Assembly (NCBI GenBank): GCA_050299695.1
Contig: JBNKWI010000049.1
Span: 1 to 24,988 of the forward strand
DNA length: 24,988 nt
Source of the DNA: Ovoidimarina sp050299695
Lineage (GTDB): Bacteria; Pseudomonadota; Alphaproteobacteria; Rhodobacterales; Rhodobacteraceae
Reading direction: 5' to 3'
The translations under genes were made by a program, and so were the position numbers. Position 1 is the stretch's first letter. Each line of letters opens with the position of its first letter. The notes beneath the pieces are model-generated. The model searched no databases and was not told the origin of the DNA. It saw only the letters and a list, made by a program, of their open reading frames with translations. This document shows, in pieces, positions 15,722-24,328 of the stretch.

Positions 15722-15745
15722 GCGCCCTTGTGCGATGGTCAGGCA

Positions 15746-15787
15746 CAGCATTGCAAGCGGCATCAACCTTTTCGTCAGGCAATGCTG
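15746..15787. promoter_or_regulatory. 9-bp perfect inverted repeat between acpS and lipoprotein gene
   Basis: CAGCATTGC (15746-15754) and GCAATGCTG (15779-15787) are exact reverse complements with a 24-bp spacer, inside the 110-bp divergent region. The arm-centre distance is 33 bp, about three helical turns. It could be an operator for one or both genes, or an mRNA stem. No regulator can be named. Confidence 0.35.
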
Positions 15788-15831
15788 GTAGCGGATTGGC
15801 CGACCGTCATGCGATCCGGAGCTTCCGCAGA

Positions 15832-16479
15832 ATGCGCGCCGTTCTTTTCGCCCCCGCCCTGTGTCTTGCCGCCTGCGGCGGTGTTGCCTGGAATACCGAG
15901 GTGGCCTCGACGCCTGAGGCCCGCACCGCCATGGCGCTCTTTGTCGAGCCCGGAGTGACCACCGAAACGGGCTTCACCACCCGCTGGGGCAACCCGAGCC
16001 AGAAGATCCGCGAGGGCGGGCAGACCGAGTTCATCTATCGCGACATGAAGAACCTGCCGGGCTGGTACTACCCGCAATTCGGCGACAGCTACAACTACGT
16101 GATCGTCACCTTCCAGTATGGGCTCGCCACGGGCGTCCGCACTTCGGACGGCATCGATTGCCGTGGCACCTTCCCGCCGCGCCCGCCAGGGCCGGGCTTC
16201 GACAATCCCGCAACGGTGCGGCTGGTGGGGGCCTGCGCGCCGCCGCTCAGCCCAGCAGAGGCTGCCCGCAAGGGGCCGATCGCGCGGGCCTGGGATCAAT
16301 TGAACGAGACCTGGGACGAGGCGCGGGCCGAACTCGACGGGAGCATCGCGGAGGTCCGAACGCAGCTCGGGGGGAGCGGAACGACTGGGGCAGGTGCCGG
16401 GACATCGACCGGCGACGGCCCGATCTGGCCGGGCGTCGTCGAAGACAGCTACGTGCCGAGCGGCAAGGTCAACAAGTAG
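15832..16479 (+). CDS. Putative lipoprotein of unknown function
   Basis: This 215-residue protein has a lipoprotein signal (MRAVLFAPALCLAACGG; lipobox LAAC with lipidated Cys15), so the mature protein should be membrane anchored. The next part contains TRWGNPSQKIREGGQTEFIYRDMKN, LPGWYYPQFGDSYNYVIVTFQYG and a cysteine pair (DCRGTF, GACAP). It then has an acidic helix (WDQLNETWDEARAELDGSIAEVRTQLG) and a Gly/Thr-rich C-terminal tail. I do not recognise a named family beyond proteobacterial lipoproteins. The ATG at 15832 is chosen because it starts the lipoprotein signal; GGAG lies about 10 nt before it. It lies on the opposite strand between pdxJ and acpS. Confidence 0.72.
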   Translation: MRAVLFAPALCLAACGGVAWNTEVASTPEARTAMALFVEPGVTTETGFTTRWGNPSQKIREGGQTEFIYRDMKNLPGWYYPQFGDSYNYVIVTFQYGLATGVRTSDGIDCRGTFPPRPPGPGFDNPATVRLVGACAPPLSPAEAARKGPIARAWDQLNETWDEARAELDGSIAEVRTQLGGSGTTGAGAGTSTGDGPIWPGVVEDSYVPSGKVNK

Positions 16480-16520
16480 GGCGCGGCGGGTCCGGACGGA
16501 GCGTTGCGCCGGTCCACGCT

Positions 16521-17270
16521 TCAGGCCCGCGCATCGTCCATGATCCGGCGCATCTCATGGATCGCGGGCACCAGCCCACGGAAGATCGCCTCTCCGACCA
16601 GGAAATGCCCGATGTTGAGCTCGCGCACTTCCGGAAGGGCCGCGATCGGTCCGACCGTGTCGTAGGTCAGCCCGTGTCCCGCATGGACCTCGAGCCCCAG
16701 CGCATGGGCGTGGGCCGCCATCGCGCGGAGCCGGGCAAGTTCCGCATCGCGCGTTTCGAACCGGCCCTCGGCATGGGCGTCGCAATAGGCCCCGGTATGC
16801 AGTTCGATCACTTGCGCGCCGATCCGGTGCGCGGCGGTGACCTGCCGCTCGTCCGCGGCGATGAAGATCGATACGCGGCAGCCCGCCTCGCGCAGGGGCG
16901 CGATGAAATGCGCGAGCCGGTTCTCCTCCCGCGCGACTTCGAGGCCGCCCTCGGTGGTCCGTTCCTCGCGCCGCTCCGGCACGATGCAGACCGCGTGCGG
17001 CCGGTGCCGAAGCGCGATCGCCTGCATCTCCTCGGTGGCTGCCATCTCGAAGTTCAGGGGCACCGTCAGCCGTGCCATCAGCCCCTCGATATCGGCATCC
17101 GAGATATGCCGGCGGTCTTCGCGAAGATGCGCGGTGATCCCGTCGGCCCCCGCCTCCTCGGCCATCGCGGCCGCCCGCAGCGGATCGGGCACCGCTCCGC
17201 CGCGCGCGTTCCGCACCGTCGCCACATGGTCAATGTTCACGCCCAGCCTGAGCCTGCCCGCCTGCGCCAT
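16521..17270 (-). CDS. pdxJ: Pyridoxine 5'-phosphate synthase
   Basis: This 249-residue protein condenses 1-deoxyxylulose 5-phosphate with 3-amino-2-oxopropyl phosphate to give pyridoxine 5'-phosphate, the last ring-closing step of DXP-dependent vitamin B6 synthesis. Recognisable motifs are LGVNIDHVATVRNARGG (residues 9-25), GADGITAHLREDRRHI (41-56), LNFEMAAT with Glu75, IELHTGAYCDA, EVHAGHGLTYDTV and ELNIGHFLVGEAIFRGL near the C-terminus. The ATG at 17270 overlaps the TGA of the upstream DUF2062 gene (ATGA), showing translational coupling. The frame continues upstream but is antisense or out-of-frame noise there. Confidence 0.96.
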   Translation of the reverse strand: MAQAGRLRLGVNIDHVATVRNARGGAVPDPLRAAAMAEEAGADGITAHLREDRRHISDADIEGLMARLTVPLNFEMAATEEMQAIALRHRPHAVCIVPERREERTTEGGLEVAREENRLAHFIAPLREAGCRVSIFIAADERQVTAAHRIGAQVIELHTGAYCDAHAEGRFETRDAELARLRAMAAHAHALGLEVHAGHGLTYDTVGPIAALPEVRELNIGHFLVGEAIFRGLVPAIHEMRRIMDDARA

Positions 17271-17935
17271 CACTCCCCCGCGCTCTTCTCTTCGGCCGCC
17301 GCCTTGCGCGCCTTCGCCGCCTCCAGCGCGCGCCGCCGGGCCTCGAATCGCTGCTTCAGCCGCTTGATCCGCCCCCTTTGGTAAGAGGCGATCACGGGAT
17401 TGGCCATGAAATAGGCCGCTGTGCCGCAGGCGACGCCAGGGAGGATCCCACCCACCAGGTAAGGCAGGAAGATCCGCGAGAAGAACCGCACGCTTTGATG
17501 CCAGTGCATGTCCCCGGGCGTGAAAAGCGCTGCGAGATTGCCCCAGATCTCCACCGAGGCGAGCGAGAAGCCCAGGAGGATTTCGTGGGGCGGCACCCGC
17601 GGCTCGCCCAGAAGCCAGGTGCCGAATTCGACGGAGACGGTGGCAATGACCGGGAAGGTGATCGGGTTGCCGACGAAAGTGGCCAGCATCGCGGCGAGGA
17701 GATTGCCGCCGATCAGCCAGGCGAGCGCGGCGGCGGTGACGAAATGCAGCCCGTAGAACGGTGTGAAGCTCGCGATCACCCCACAGGCGATCCCGCGGCT
17801 GATCTTGTGCGCCGGGTCGGGCAGCCGGCGCAGGCGGTGGACGATATAAAGCGCCGCCCGCCACCAGCCGCCGCGCGGGTAGACCATGTGCTGAATGGTC
17901 TCGGCATAGGTTCTGGGCGTACGTCGCTTGAACAC
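17270..17935 (-). CDS. DUF2062 domain-containing membrane protein
   Basis: This 221-residue protein starts MFKRRTPRTYAETIQHMVYPRGGWWRA, the usual DUF2062 opening. It has the hallmark RGIACGVIASFTPFYGLHFVTAAALAWLIGGNLLAAMLATFVGNPIT segment (about 48-94) with several membrane helices, a further hydrophobic segment near 155-180, and a basic Ala/Lys/Glu coiled tail. Its function is unknown. The start codon at 17935 is GTG; AGGAG lies about 15 nt upstream, so initiation may depend on coupling to the rsh gene 22 bp before it. The stop overlaps pdxJ. It is a conserved companion of RelA/SpoT and PdxJ in Rhodobacterales, as far as I recall. Confidence 0.85.
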   Translation of the reverse strand: MFKRRTPRTYAETIQHMVYPRGGWWRAALYIVHRLRRLPDPAHKISRGIACGVIASFTPFYGLHFVTAAALAWLIGGNLLAAMLATFVGNPITFPVIATVSVEFGTWLLGEPRVPPHEILLGFSLASVEIWGNLAALFTPGDMHWHQSVRFFSRIFLPYLVGGILPGVACGTAAYFMANPVIASYQRGRIKRLKQRFEARRRALEAAKARKAAAEEKSAGE

Positions 17936-17957
17936 GTGGCTGGCCGCCCGCTCCTGG

Positions 17958-20078
<2,121 letters not shown>

Positions 20079-20108
20079 CCGGTCCGCCCAGCGGGGAGCT
20101 CCGCCCCG

Positions 20109-20465
20109 TTACTGCCGCTCCTGCGCTTCCATGAGCGCACGAAGGAGCTTCTCTTCGGACATGTCGTCATCTACGGGACGGTCCTGCTCGGCCTGGCCCA
20201 TGAGCAGCGCCATCGCGTCTTCCTCGGGCTCGTCCACCTCGATCTGGGTCTGGTGGCTCTCGATCATCCGCTCGCGCAGATCTCCGGCCTGCTGGGTCTC
20301 CTCGGCGATCTCGCGAAGGCTCACCACGGGATTCTTGTCGTTGTCGCGGTCGATCGTCAGCGGCGCGCCGGAAGAGATCTCGCGCGCGCGGTGCGCGGCG
20401 AGCATCACCAGCTCGAACCGGTTCGGGACCTTGTCAACGCAGTCTTCCACCGTCACGCGGGCCAT
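20109..20465 (-). CDS. rpoZ: DNA-directed RNA polymerase omega subunit
   Basis: This 118-residue protein opens MARVTVEDCVDKVPNRFELVMLAAHRAREISSG, the conserved omega N-terminus, followed by VVSLREIAEE. An acidic alphaproteobacterial C-terminal extension completes it. Omega helps RNA polymerase assembly and, in many proteobacteria, contributes to ppGpp binding, which fits its place immediately upstream of the rsh gene. GGAG lies 7 nt before the ATG at 20465. A candidate promoter lies in the 118-bp gap after the glycosyltransferase. Confidence 0.96.
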   Translation of the reverse strand: MARVTVEDCVDKVPNRFELVMLAAHRAREISSGAPLTIDRDNDKNPVVSLREIAEETQQAGDLRERMIESHQTQIEVDEPEEDAMALLMGQAEQDRPVDDDMSEEKLLRALMEAQERQ

Positions 20466-20507
20466 TCAGCTTCTCCAATCTGCTGCCGGGAAGTCTCGAA
20501 GCCCGGT

Positions 20508-20535
20508 AGATAAGAGCTTGACAGCAGGAACACAA
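20508..20535 (-). promoter_or_regulatory. Candidate promoter for rpoZ-rsh
   Basis: On the minus strand TTGTGT (20535-20530) and TTATCT (20513-20508) are 16 bp apart, 43 bp before the rpoZ ATG. The match is moderate (TTG and TxATxT positions). It would allow rpoZ-rsh-DUF2062-pdxJ to be transcribed independently of folK. Confidence 0.3.
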
Positions 20536-20583
20536 GGCAAAAACGGGCCTTTGGGCGGTTTGATGCGGGGTTCGCTTCGGACC

Positions 20584-21759
20584 TCAGGACAGGAGGTCGC
20601 GGCAGGCTCCGACGACCTTGCGCCAGGCACCGTGAAGGCCGCGCTTCTGGAGATCGAGCGCCGCGTCGAAGGCCGCTTCATGGGCGTCCGGGTCAGCGGC
20701 GAGGGCGCGGATCCGGACGGCCAGCTCCCCGGGTGTGACCGGCTCGCCGATCATCACCGAGTGCCCCGTGCGATCGAGGAGGCCAGAGGTGAACCACTGG
20801 TCGAGCACCTGCGGCAGGAGAAGCTGCGGCCGGCCGGCGGCGAGCGTGGCATAGGCCATTCCCGGCCCGCCATGATGCACCACCAGCGCAGCGTCCGACG
20901 CCGCCTGGATCGCGTCCGGGCGGTCGTCCGGCCAGCAGAGTCGTGTCCCCTCGATTCGCGCCCTGAGCCCCGGGTCGATGTCGCGCGCGAAGATCCTTCC
21001 GGGAAGCCCCGAAGCCGCTAGTGCTGCCACTGCCAGCTCCGTAGAGGCGCTGCGCCCGGACAGATAGGCGTGAACGCCCGCGTTCCGCACCGCCTTGGGC
21101 GGCGGCGCGATTTCGAACATCCCTGCGCAGGGCTCGTGTCGGGTGTCCTGATAGGGGTCGAACTCCGGCAGTCCCAGAACCACCCGTCGGTCGCCGCGCC
21201 AAAGTTCGGTCAGGGCATCCGGACGCGGTGCCCCGAAACGGTGCTGCACCCGCCGTACGGTCTCCAGGAGTTGGTCCTGATCCGCATAGGGCGGAGTATC
21301 GTCGCGAAAGATCGGAAAGCGCGGCGCATCCGCAGGCGGTGTCGCATAGGCCGATCCGAACACGACGAAGGGCAGCCGCCCATAGGCCGCCAGCCCCAGG
21401 ATCGGCGCGTAGCGTGCGACAATCAGGTCGGGCCGCACCAGGCCGATCAGATCGCGCCAGCCGCGCAGCATCGCGGCGAGATGGTCGGTCGAGCCGAAGC
21501 CGTTGCAGGCCATGAGGTCCGCGAAGCTCGTGGGATCGAACCTCCCGTGGGGTAGGTCAGGGCGCAGCCGGCCGATGATCCAGGGCGCCTGGAGCACCGG
21601 ATAGAGGCGGTCGGCGAAGAGCCGCTCCGCATGGTCGAGCGACCGCAGAGCGACGACCGGCCGGTATTCCTCTGCAGCCAGGGCATCGGCAATCTGGCGA
21701 AGCTGCAGGCAGTAGCCGAACCCCGCTCCCAACTCCCAGCCGAGCAGGACGGTTTTCAT
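20584..21759 (-). CDS. GT-B fold glycosyltransferase (UGT/MGT-like)
   Basis: This 391-residue protein begins MKTVLLGWELGAGFGYCLQLRQIADAL, the glycine-rich first strand/loop of GT-B enzymes. Its C-terminal half has the nucleotide-sugar-binding motif ALVVHHGGPGMAYATLAAGRPQLLLP (about 291-316; His295, His296, Gly297, Gly298), resembling family 1 UDP-glycosyltransferases. A LLSGRS-like segment AYLSGRSASTE begins the second Rossmann domain. It would transfer a sugar from an activated donor to an unknown acceptor. Its ATG overlaps the folK stop by ATGA, so it is translated with folK. A glycosyltransferase is not an expected member of this housekeeping operon. Confidence 0.8.
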   Translation of the reverse strand: MKTVLLGWELGAGFGYCLQLRQIADALAAEEYRPVVALRSLDHAERLFADRLYPVLQAPWIIGRLRPDLPHGRFDPTSFADLMACNGFGSTDHLAAMLRGWRDLIGLVRPDLIVARYAPILGLAAYGRLPFVVFGSAYATPPADAPRFPIFRDDTPPYADQDQLLETVRRVQHRFGAPRPDALTELWRGDRRVVLGLPEFDPYQDTRHEPCAGMFEIAPPPKAVRNAGVHAYLSGRSASTELAVAALAASGLPGRIFARDIDPGLRARIEGTRLCWPDDRPDAIQAASDAALVVHHGGPGMAYATLAAGRPQLLLPQVLDQWFTSGLLDRTGHSVMIGEPVTPGELAVRIRALAADPDAHEAAFDAALDLQKRGLHGAWRKVVGACRDLLS

Positions 21760-22355
21760 GGCGCGTCGAGCGGAATTATGTCCTCGAGCGCTTCGGGCGG
21801 CAGCGCGGCCAGCATCTCGGCCACCGTCCGACCCAGCACCGGATGCCGCCAGTCCGGCGCGATCTCGGCGAGCGGTACGAGCACGAAGCCGCGCTCGTGC
21901 AGCCTTGGATGCGGAAGGATCAGCTCGTCCGGAGCTTCCTGCCGCTGCCGCTCGGGCGAAAGCCCGCGCCAGGCCTCGAAGCCGGCCGGGTCGGGCAGCA
22001 CCTCGTCGTTCGCTGCAAGCAAGTCGAGATCAAGCACCCGGCTGCCCCATCGCTGAACCCGTTGGCGCCCGAAATCAGCCTCCACCTCGTGCAGCGTGTT
22101 CAATATCTCGCGAGGCGGCAGGTCCGTTTCCAACTCCGCAGCGGCGTTAACGTATTTTTCTCCCGCCCCTGGAGGAAAGCAGGGTGTGCTGTAGAGCCGG
22201 CTTGCAGCCCTGATGGGGAGGCCGCGATCCCTGAGAACCTCAAGAGATTGCAGCAGAATCTCGTGCGGTTTCATGCTAAGGTGCGGGATATTCGAACCCA
22301 AGGCCAAAAGTATGCGACGTTGCGGTCTGTTAGGTATGGATAGTTGATCCGACAT
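21756..22355 (-). CDS. folK: 2-amino-4-hydroxy-6-hydroxymethyldihydropteridine diphosphokinase
   Basis: This 199-residue HPPK transfers pyrophosphate from ATP to the pterin alcohol in folate synthesis. Visible are ILLALGSNIPH (15-25), the pterin-side SRLYSTPCFPPGAGEKYVNAAAEL (52-75), the signature QRWGSRVLDLDLLAA (101-115; Asp109 and Asp111 bind Mg) and LILPHPRLHERGFVLVPLAEIAPDW (145-169). It is about 40 residues longer than the E. coli enzyme owing to an N-terminal tail and an insert at about 117-143. The ATG at 22355 is the first in frame. It is divergent from the NYN-domain gene across 95 bp and overlaps the glycosyltransferase start. Confidence 0.95.
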   Translation of the reverse strand: MSDQLSIPNRPQRRILLALGSNIPHLSMKPHEILLQSLEVLRDRGLPIRAASRLYSTPCFPPGAGEKYVNAAAELETDLPPREILNTLHEVEADFGRQRVQRWGSRVLDLDLLAANDEVLPDPAGFEAWRGLSPERQRQEAPDELILPHPRLHERGFVLVPLAEIAPDWRHPVLGRTVAEMLAALPPEALEDIIPLDAP

Positions 22356-22450
22356 GATTTCTAGTTATTTTCACTCGGGCTCTGCCGGTCTTTGTCGACC
22401 ACCACTCGCATTTCGCGACCGGAGAGCCAAGGATCGGAAGGAAAGACTTG

Positions 22451-23032
22451 ATGTTTTATAGGGACGAACGGCTCGCGCTGTTCATCGATGGATCGAATCT
22501 GTACGCCGCAGCCAAGGCGCTCGGGTTCGACATCGACTACAAGCTGTTGCGGCAGGAATTCATGCGCCGCGGCAAGCTTCTCAGGGCGTTCTATTATACA
22601 GCGCTTCTGGAAAACGACGACTACTCCCCCATCCGTCCCCTCGTCGACTGGCTCCACTACAACGGCTTCACCATGGTGACCAAGCCCGCGAAGGAGTTCA
22701 CCGACAGCCAGGGACGCCGCAAGGTGAAGGGCAACATGGATATCGAACTCACCGTCGATGCCATGGAACTGGCACCGCGGGTCGATCATATCGTGCTGTT
22801 CTCGGGCGACGGAGATTTCCGGCCGCTGATTGAGAGCCTGCAGCGCCAGGGGGTTCGGGTTTCGGTGGTTTCGACCATACGCTCGAGCCCGCCGATGATC
22901 GCCGACGAACTGCGCCGGCAGGCCGACAACTTCATCGAGCTCGACGAGCTGAAGGAAGTGATCGGGCGCCCGCCGCGGGATGCGCGCGGGGGCGGTGAAG
23001 ACACCCGCCAGCGGGAGTCGGCAGAACAATAG
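22451..23032 (+). CDS. NYN domain-containing (LabA-like) putative ribonuclease
   Basis: This 193-residue PIN-like NYN-domain protein has LALFIDGSNLYAAAKALG (residues 8-25; Asp13), KVKGNMDIELTVDAM with Asp97, and HIVLFSGDGDFRPLIESLQRQGVRV with Asp120 and Asp122. These acidic residues make up the metal site of the fold. Such proteins are related to LabA and NYN nucleases that act on RNA, but the substrate here is unknown. The ATG at 22451 follows GGAAGGAAAG; the preceding TTG in frame is not needed. It stands alone, divergent from folK, and ends in a strong hairpin. Confidence 0.88.
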   Translation: MFYRDERLALFIDGSNLYAAAKALGFDIDYKLLRQEFMRRGKLLRAFYYTALLENDDYSPIRPLVDWLHYNGFTMVTKPAKEFTDSQGRRKVKGNMDIELTVDAMELAPRVDHIVLFSGDGDFRPLIESLQRQGVRVSVVSTIRSSPPMIADELRRQADNFIELDELKEVIGRPPRDARGGGEDTRQRESAEQ

Positions 23033-23061
23033 GGGATGACGGGGTTCGCCCCGTCATCCCC
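23032..23061 (+). terminator. Strong hairpin after the NYN gene
   Basis: Thirteen perfect base pairs (23032-23044 with 23049-23061) close a TTCG loop, starting on the last base of the stop codon. There is no T-tract, but the stem (GGGGATGACGGGG) is long and GC-rich. It is probably the terminator or 3'-end stabiliser of the NYN mRNA. Confidence 0.65.
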
Positions 23062-23100
23062 CCGACGTTGATCCGACGGTTCGTCGCAACGATCTTCGGA

Positions 23101-23128
23101 AGCCGCGGTGCAGGGATACGCCGCGGCT
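23101..23128. other. Second hairpin in the NYN-membrane protein gap
   Basis: AGCCGCGG (23101-23108) pairs perfectly with CCGCGGCT (23121-23128) around a 12-nt loop. It lies between the NYN gene (plus) and the membrane protein gene (minus), so it may serve termination from either side. No T-tract is seen; no gene is seen in 23062-23236. Confidence 0.35.
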
Positions 23129-23236
23129 CCTTATGCGACATGCGTCGGTCGGGCGGTACTTGACTGCATCTTTGGTGGTGAGCCAACTCGTGCCGGCCGT
23201 CCTTCCAAGAAAGTCGACCGGTACCTCGCGAGCCTA

Positions 23237-23611
23237 TCAGGCGTGCCTATCCACCTTCCTGCTGCGGAGCATGGTGATTGCGAGCGTGGCGATGGCCACC
23301 CAGGCCGCAGCTACGGCGGGCCAGATCAGCGGCAGCGCCGGATCGAGGATCTTGTGCGGTCCGAAGGAAACCAGAGACAGTATTGCAGCGGTTGCGCTCA
23401 GCATCCGGCCCGAACCACGCGTGAGCGGCCCGTGGATCATTGCCGCTGCAGCCGCCGAGAGTACTGCCGCAATGAACGGCGCCATTCCGAACGGCGCAAC
23501 CTGCGCCGGCGGGTGCGGTGCGACTCCGGCAAAGAGTGACAGCAACATCACTGCATGAAGCAGGATCAGCGCGAAAAGGGCCGCCTGCGCGGCGGGTTTT
23601 GGGTCGGGCAT
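23237..23611 (-). CDS. Small membrane protein of unknown function
   Basis: This 124-residue hydrophobic protein has about four transmembrane helices (residues 8-30, 42-60, 69-84, 93-114) and a short basic C-terminus (MLRSRKVDRHA). I do not recognise the family. An in-frame TTG at 23623 exists, but the ATG at 23611 is preceded by GAGG with 6-nt spacing and is preferred. It is divergent from a TetR regulator across 82 bp, the classic arrangement in which the regulator controls its neighbour; the protein may therefore be a TetR target (inference). Confidence 0.65.
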   Translation of the reverse strand: MPDPKPAAQAALFALILLHAVMLLSLFAGVAPHPPAQVAPFGMAPFIAAVLSAAAAAMIHGPLTRGSGRMLSATAAILSLVSFGPHKILDPALPLIWPAVAAAWVAIATLAITMLRSRKVDRHA

Positions 23612-23624
23612 GGAGTACCTCAAA

Positions 23625-23672
23625 AGCGTAATCTTGGTTACTGATTGACTTATCCGTATTTACGATGACGCT
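23625..23672. promoter_or_regulatory. Divergent promoter region with imperfect inverted repeats
   Basis: The 82-bp gap between the membrane protein and tetR genes is AT-rich for this genome. AGCGTAATC (23625-23633) and GATGACGCT (23664-23672) are complementary at 8 of 9 positions. Inside them is the near-palindrome CGTATTTACG (23655-23664). TTGACT (23645-23650) could be a -35 element. These are candidate TetR operator and promoter sites. Confidence 0.35.
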
Positions 23673-23693
23673 TTCTGTCAAGAGAGGCAGGCG

Positions 23694-24308
23694 ATGCGGA
23701 TCGAGAAACGCGAGGCCCGTGCAGCGGAAATCGAGCGGGCGGCATATGAAATTCTTGAGGGGCAAGGGTTTTCCGGCCTCTCCGTGCAGGCCGTCGCAAA
23801 AGCCGCACGCGCCTCGAACGAAACGCTCTACCGTTGGTACGGCGACAAGGCCGGGCTGTTCGAAGCATTGATCCGGCGCAACAGTGCGCTGGTGGCAGAG
23901 GCCCTTGAAGCGGCCCGGGGCGAGACCCCGCTTCTCCGGCTGCGCTCCATTGGCCCGGTCCTCCTGACCATGCTTCTTGGCCCGCGTGCGGTAGCGTTGA
24001 ACCGCGCTGCAGCAGCCGATGCCAGCGGCGCGCTTGGTCGGGCCCTGGCACGTGAGGGTCGCGATACCGTTGCCCCCTGGGTGATTGCCGAGATGTCCGC
24101 GGCCGTCGACGCGGGCGAACTTTCCGGCGCCGCGCCGGAGGTTCTGGCGGAGACCTGGTTTTCGCTCCTGATCGGAGACCTGCAGATCCGCCGCGCAACG
24201 GGCGCGCTCGCCGAACCCCGCCCAGCCTACATAGAAACGCGTGCGCAGGGGGCGCTCGACCGTCTCGCCCGGCTCTACCCGCCCCGGGCGTCTGGACGGC
24301 AGGAGTGA
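23694..24308 (+). CDS. TetR/AcrR family transcriptional regulator
   Basis: This 204-residue protein has an N-terminal helix-turn-helix: REARAAEIERAAYEILEGQGFSGLSVQAVAKAARASNETLYRWYGDKAGLFEALI (about residues 6-60), the standard TetR DNA-binding layout with the LYRWYGDKAGLF recognition-helix end. The C-terminal ligand/dimerisation domain is Ala-rich and divergent, with LLRLRSIGPVLLTMLL and a final TRAQGALDRLARLYP helix. The ligand is unknown. GAGG lies 6 nt before the ATG at 23694. It probably represses its own gene and the divergent membrane protein gene. ispH follows after 20 bp on the same strand and could receive read-through transcription. Confidence 0.9.
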   Translation: MRIEKREARAAEIERAAYEILEGQGFSGLSVQAVAKAARASNETLYRWYGDKAGLFEALIRRNSALVAEALEAARGETPLLRLRSIGPVLLTMLLGPRAVALNRAAAADASGALGRALAREGRDTVAPWVIAEMSAAVDAGELSGAAPEVLAETWFSLLIGDLQIRRATGALAEPRPAYIETRAQGALDRLARLYPPRASGRQE

Positions 24309-24328
24309 AACCGCCTACCACTCCGGCC

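Noticed and set aside
23108..23558. Plus-strand open frames between the NYN and TetR genes
   Set aside because: They are antisense to the small membrane protein, which has a Shine-Dalgarno-supported ATG and coherent transmembrane helices.
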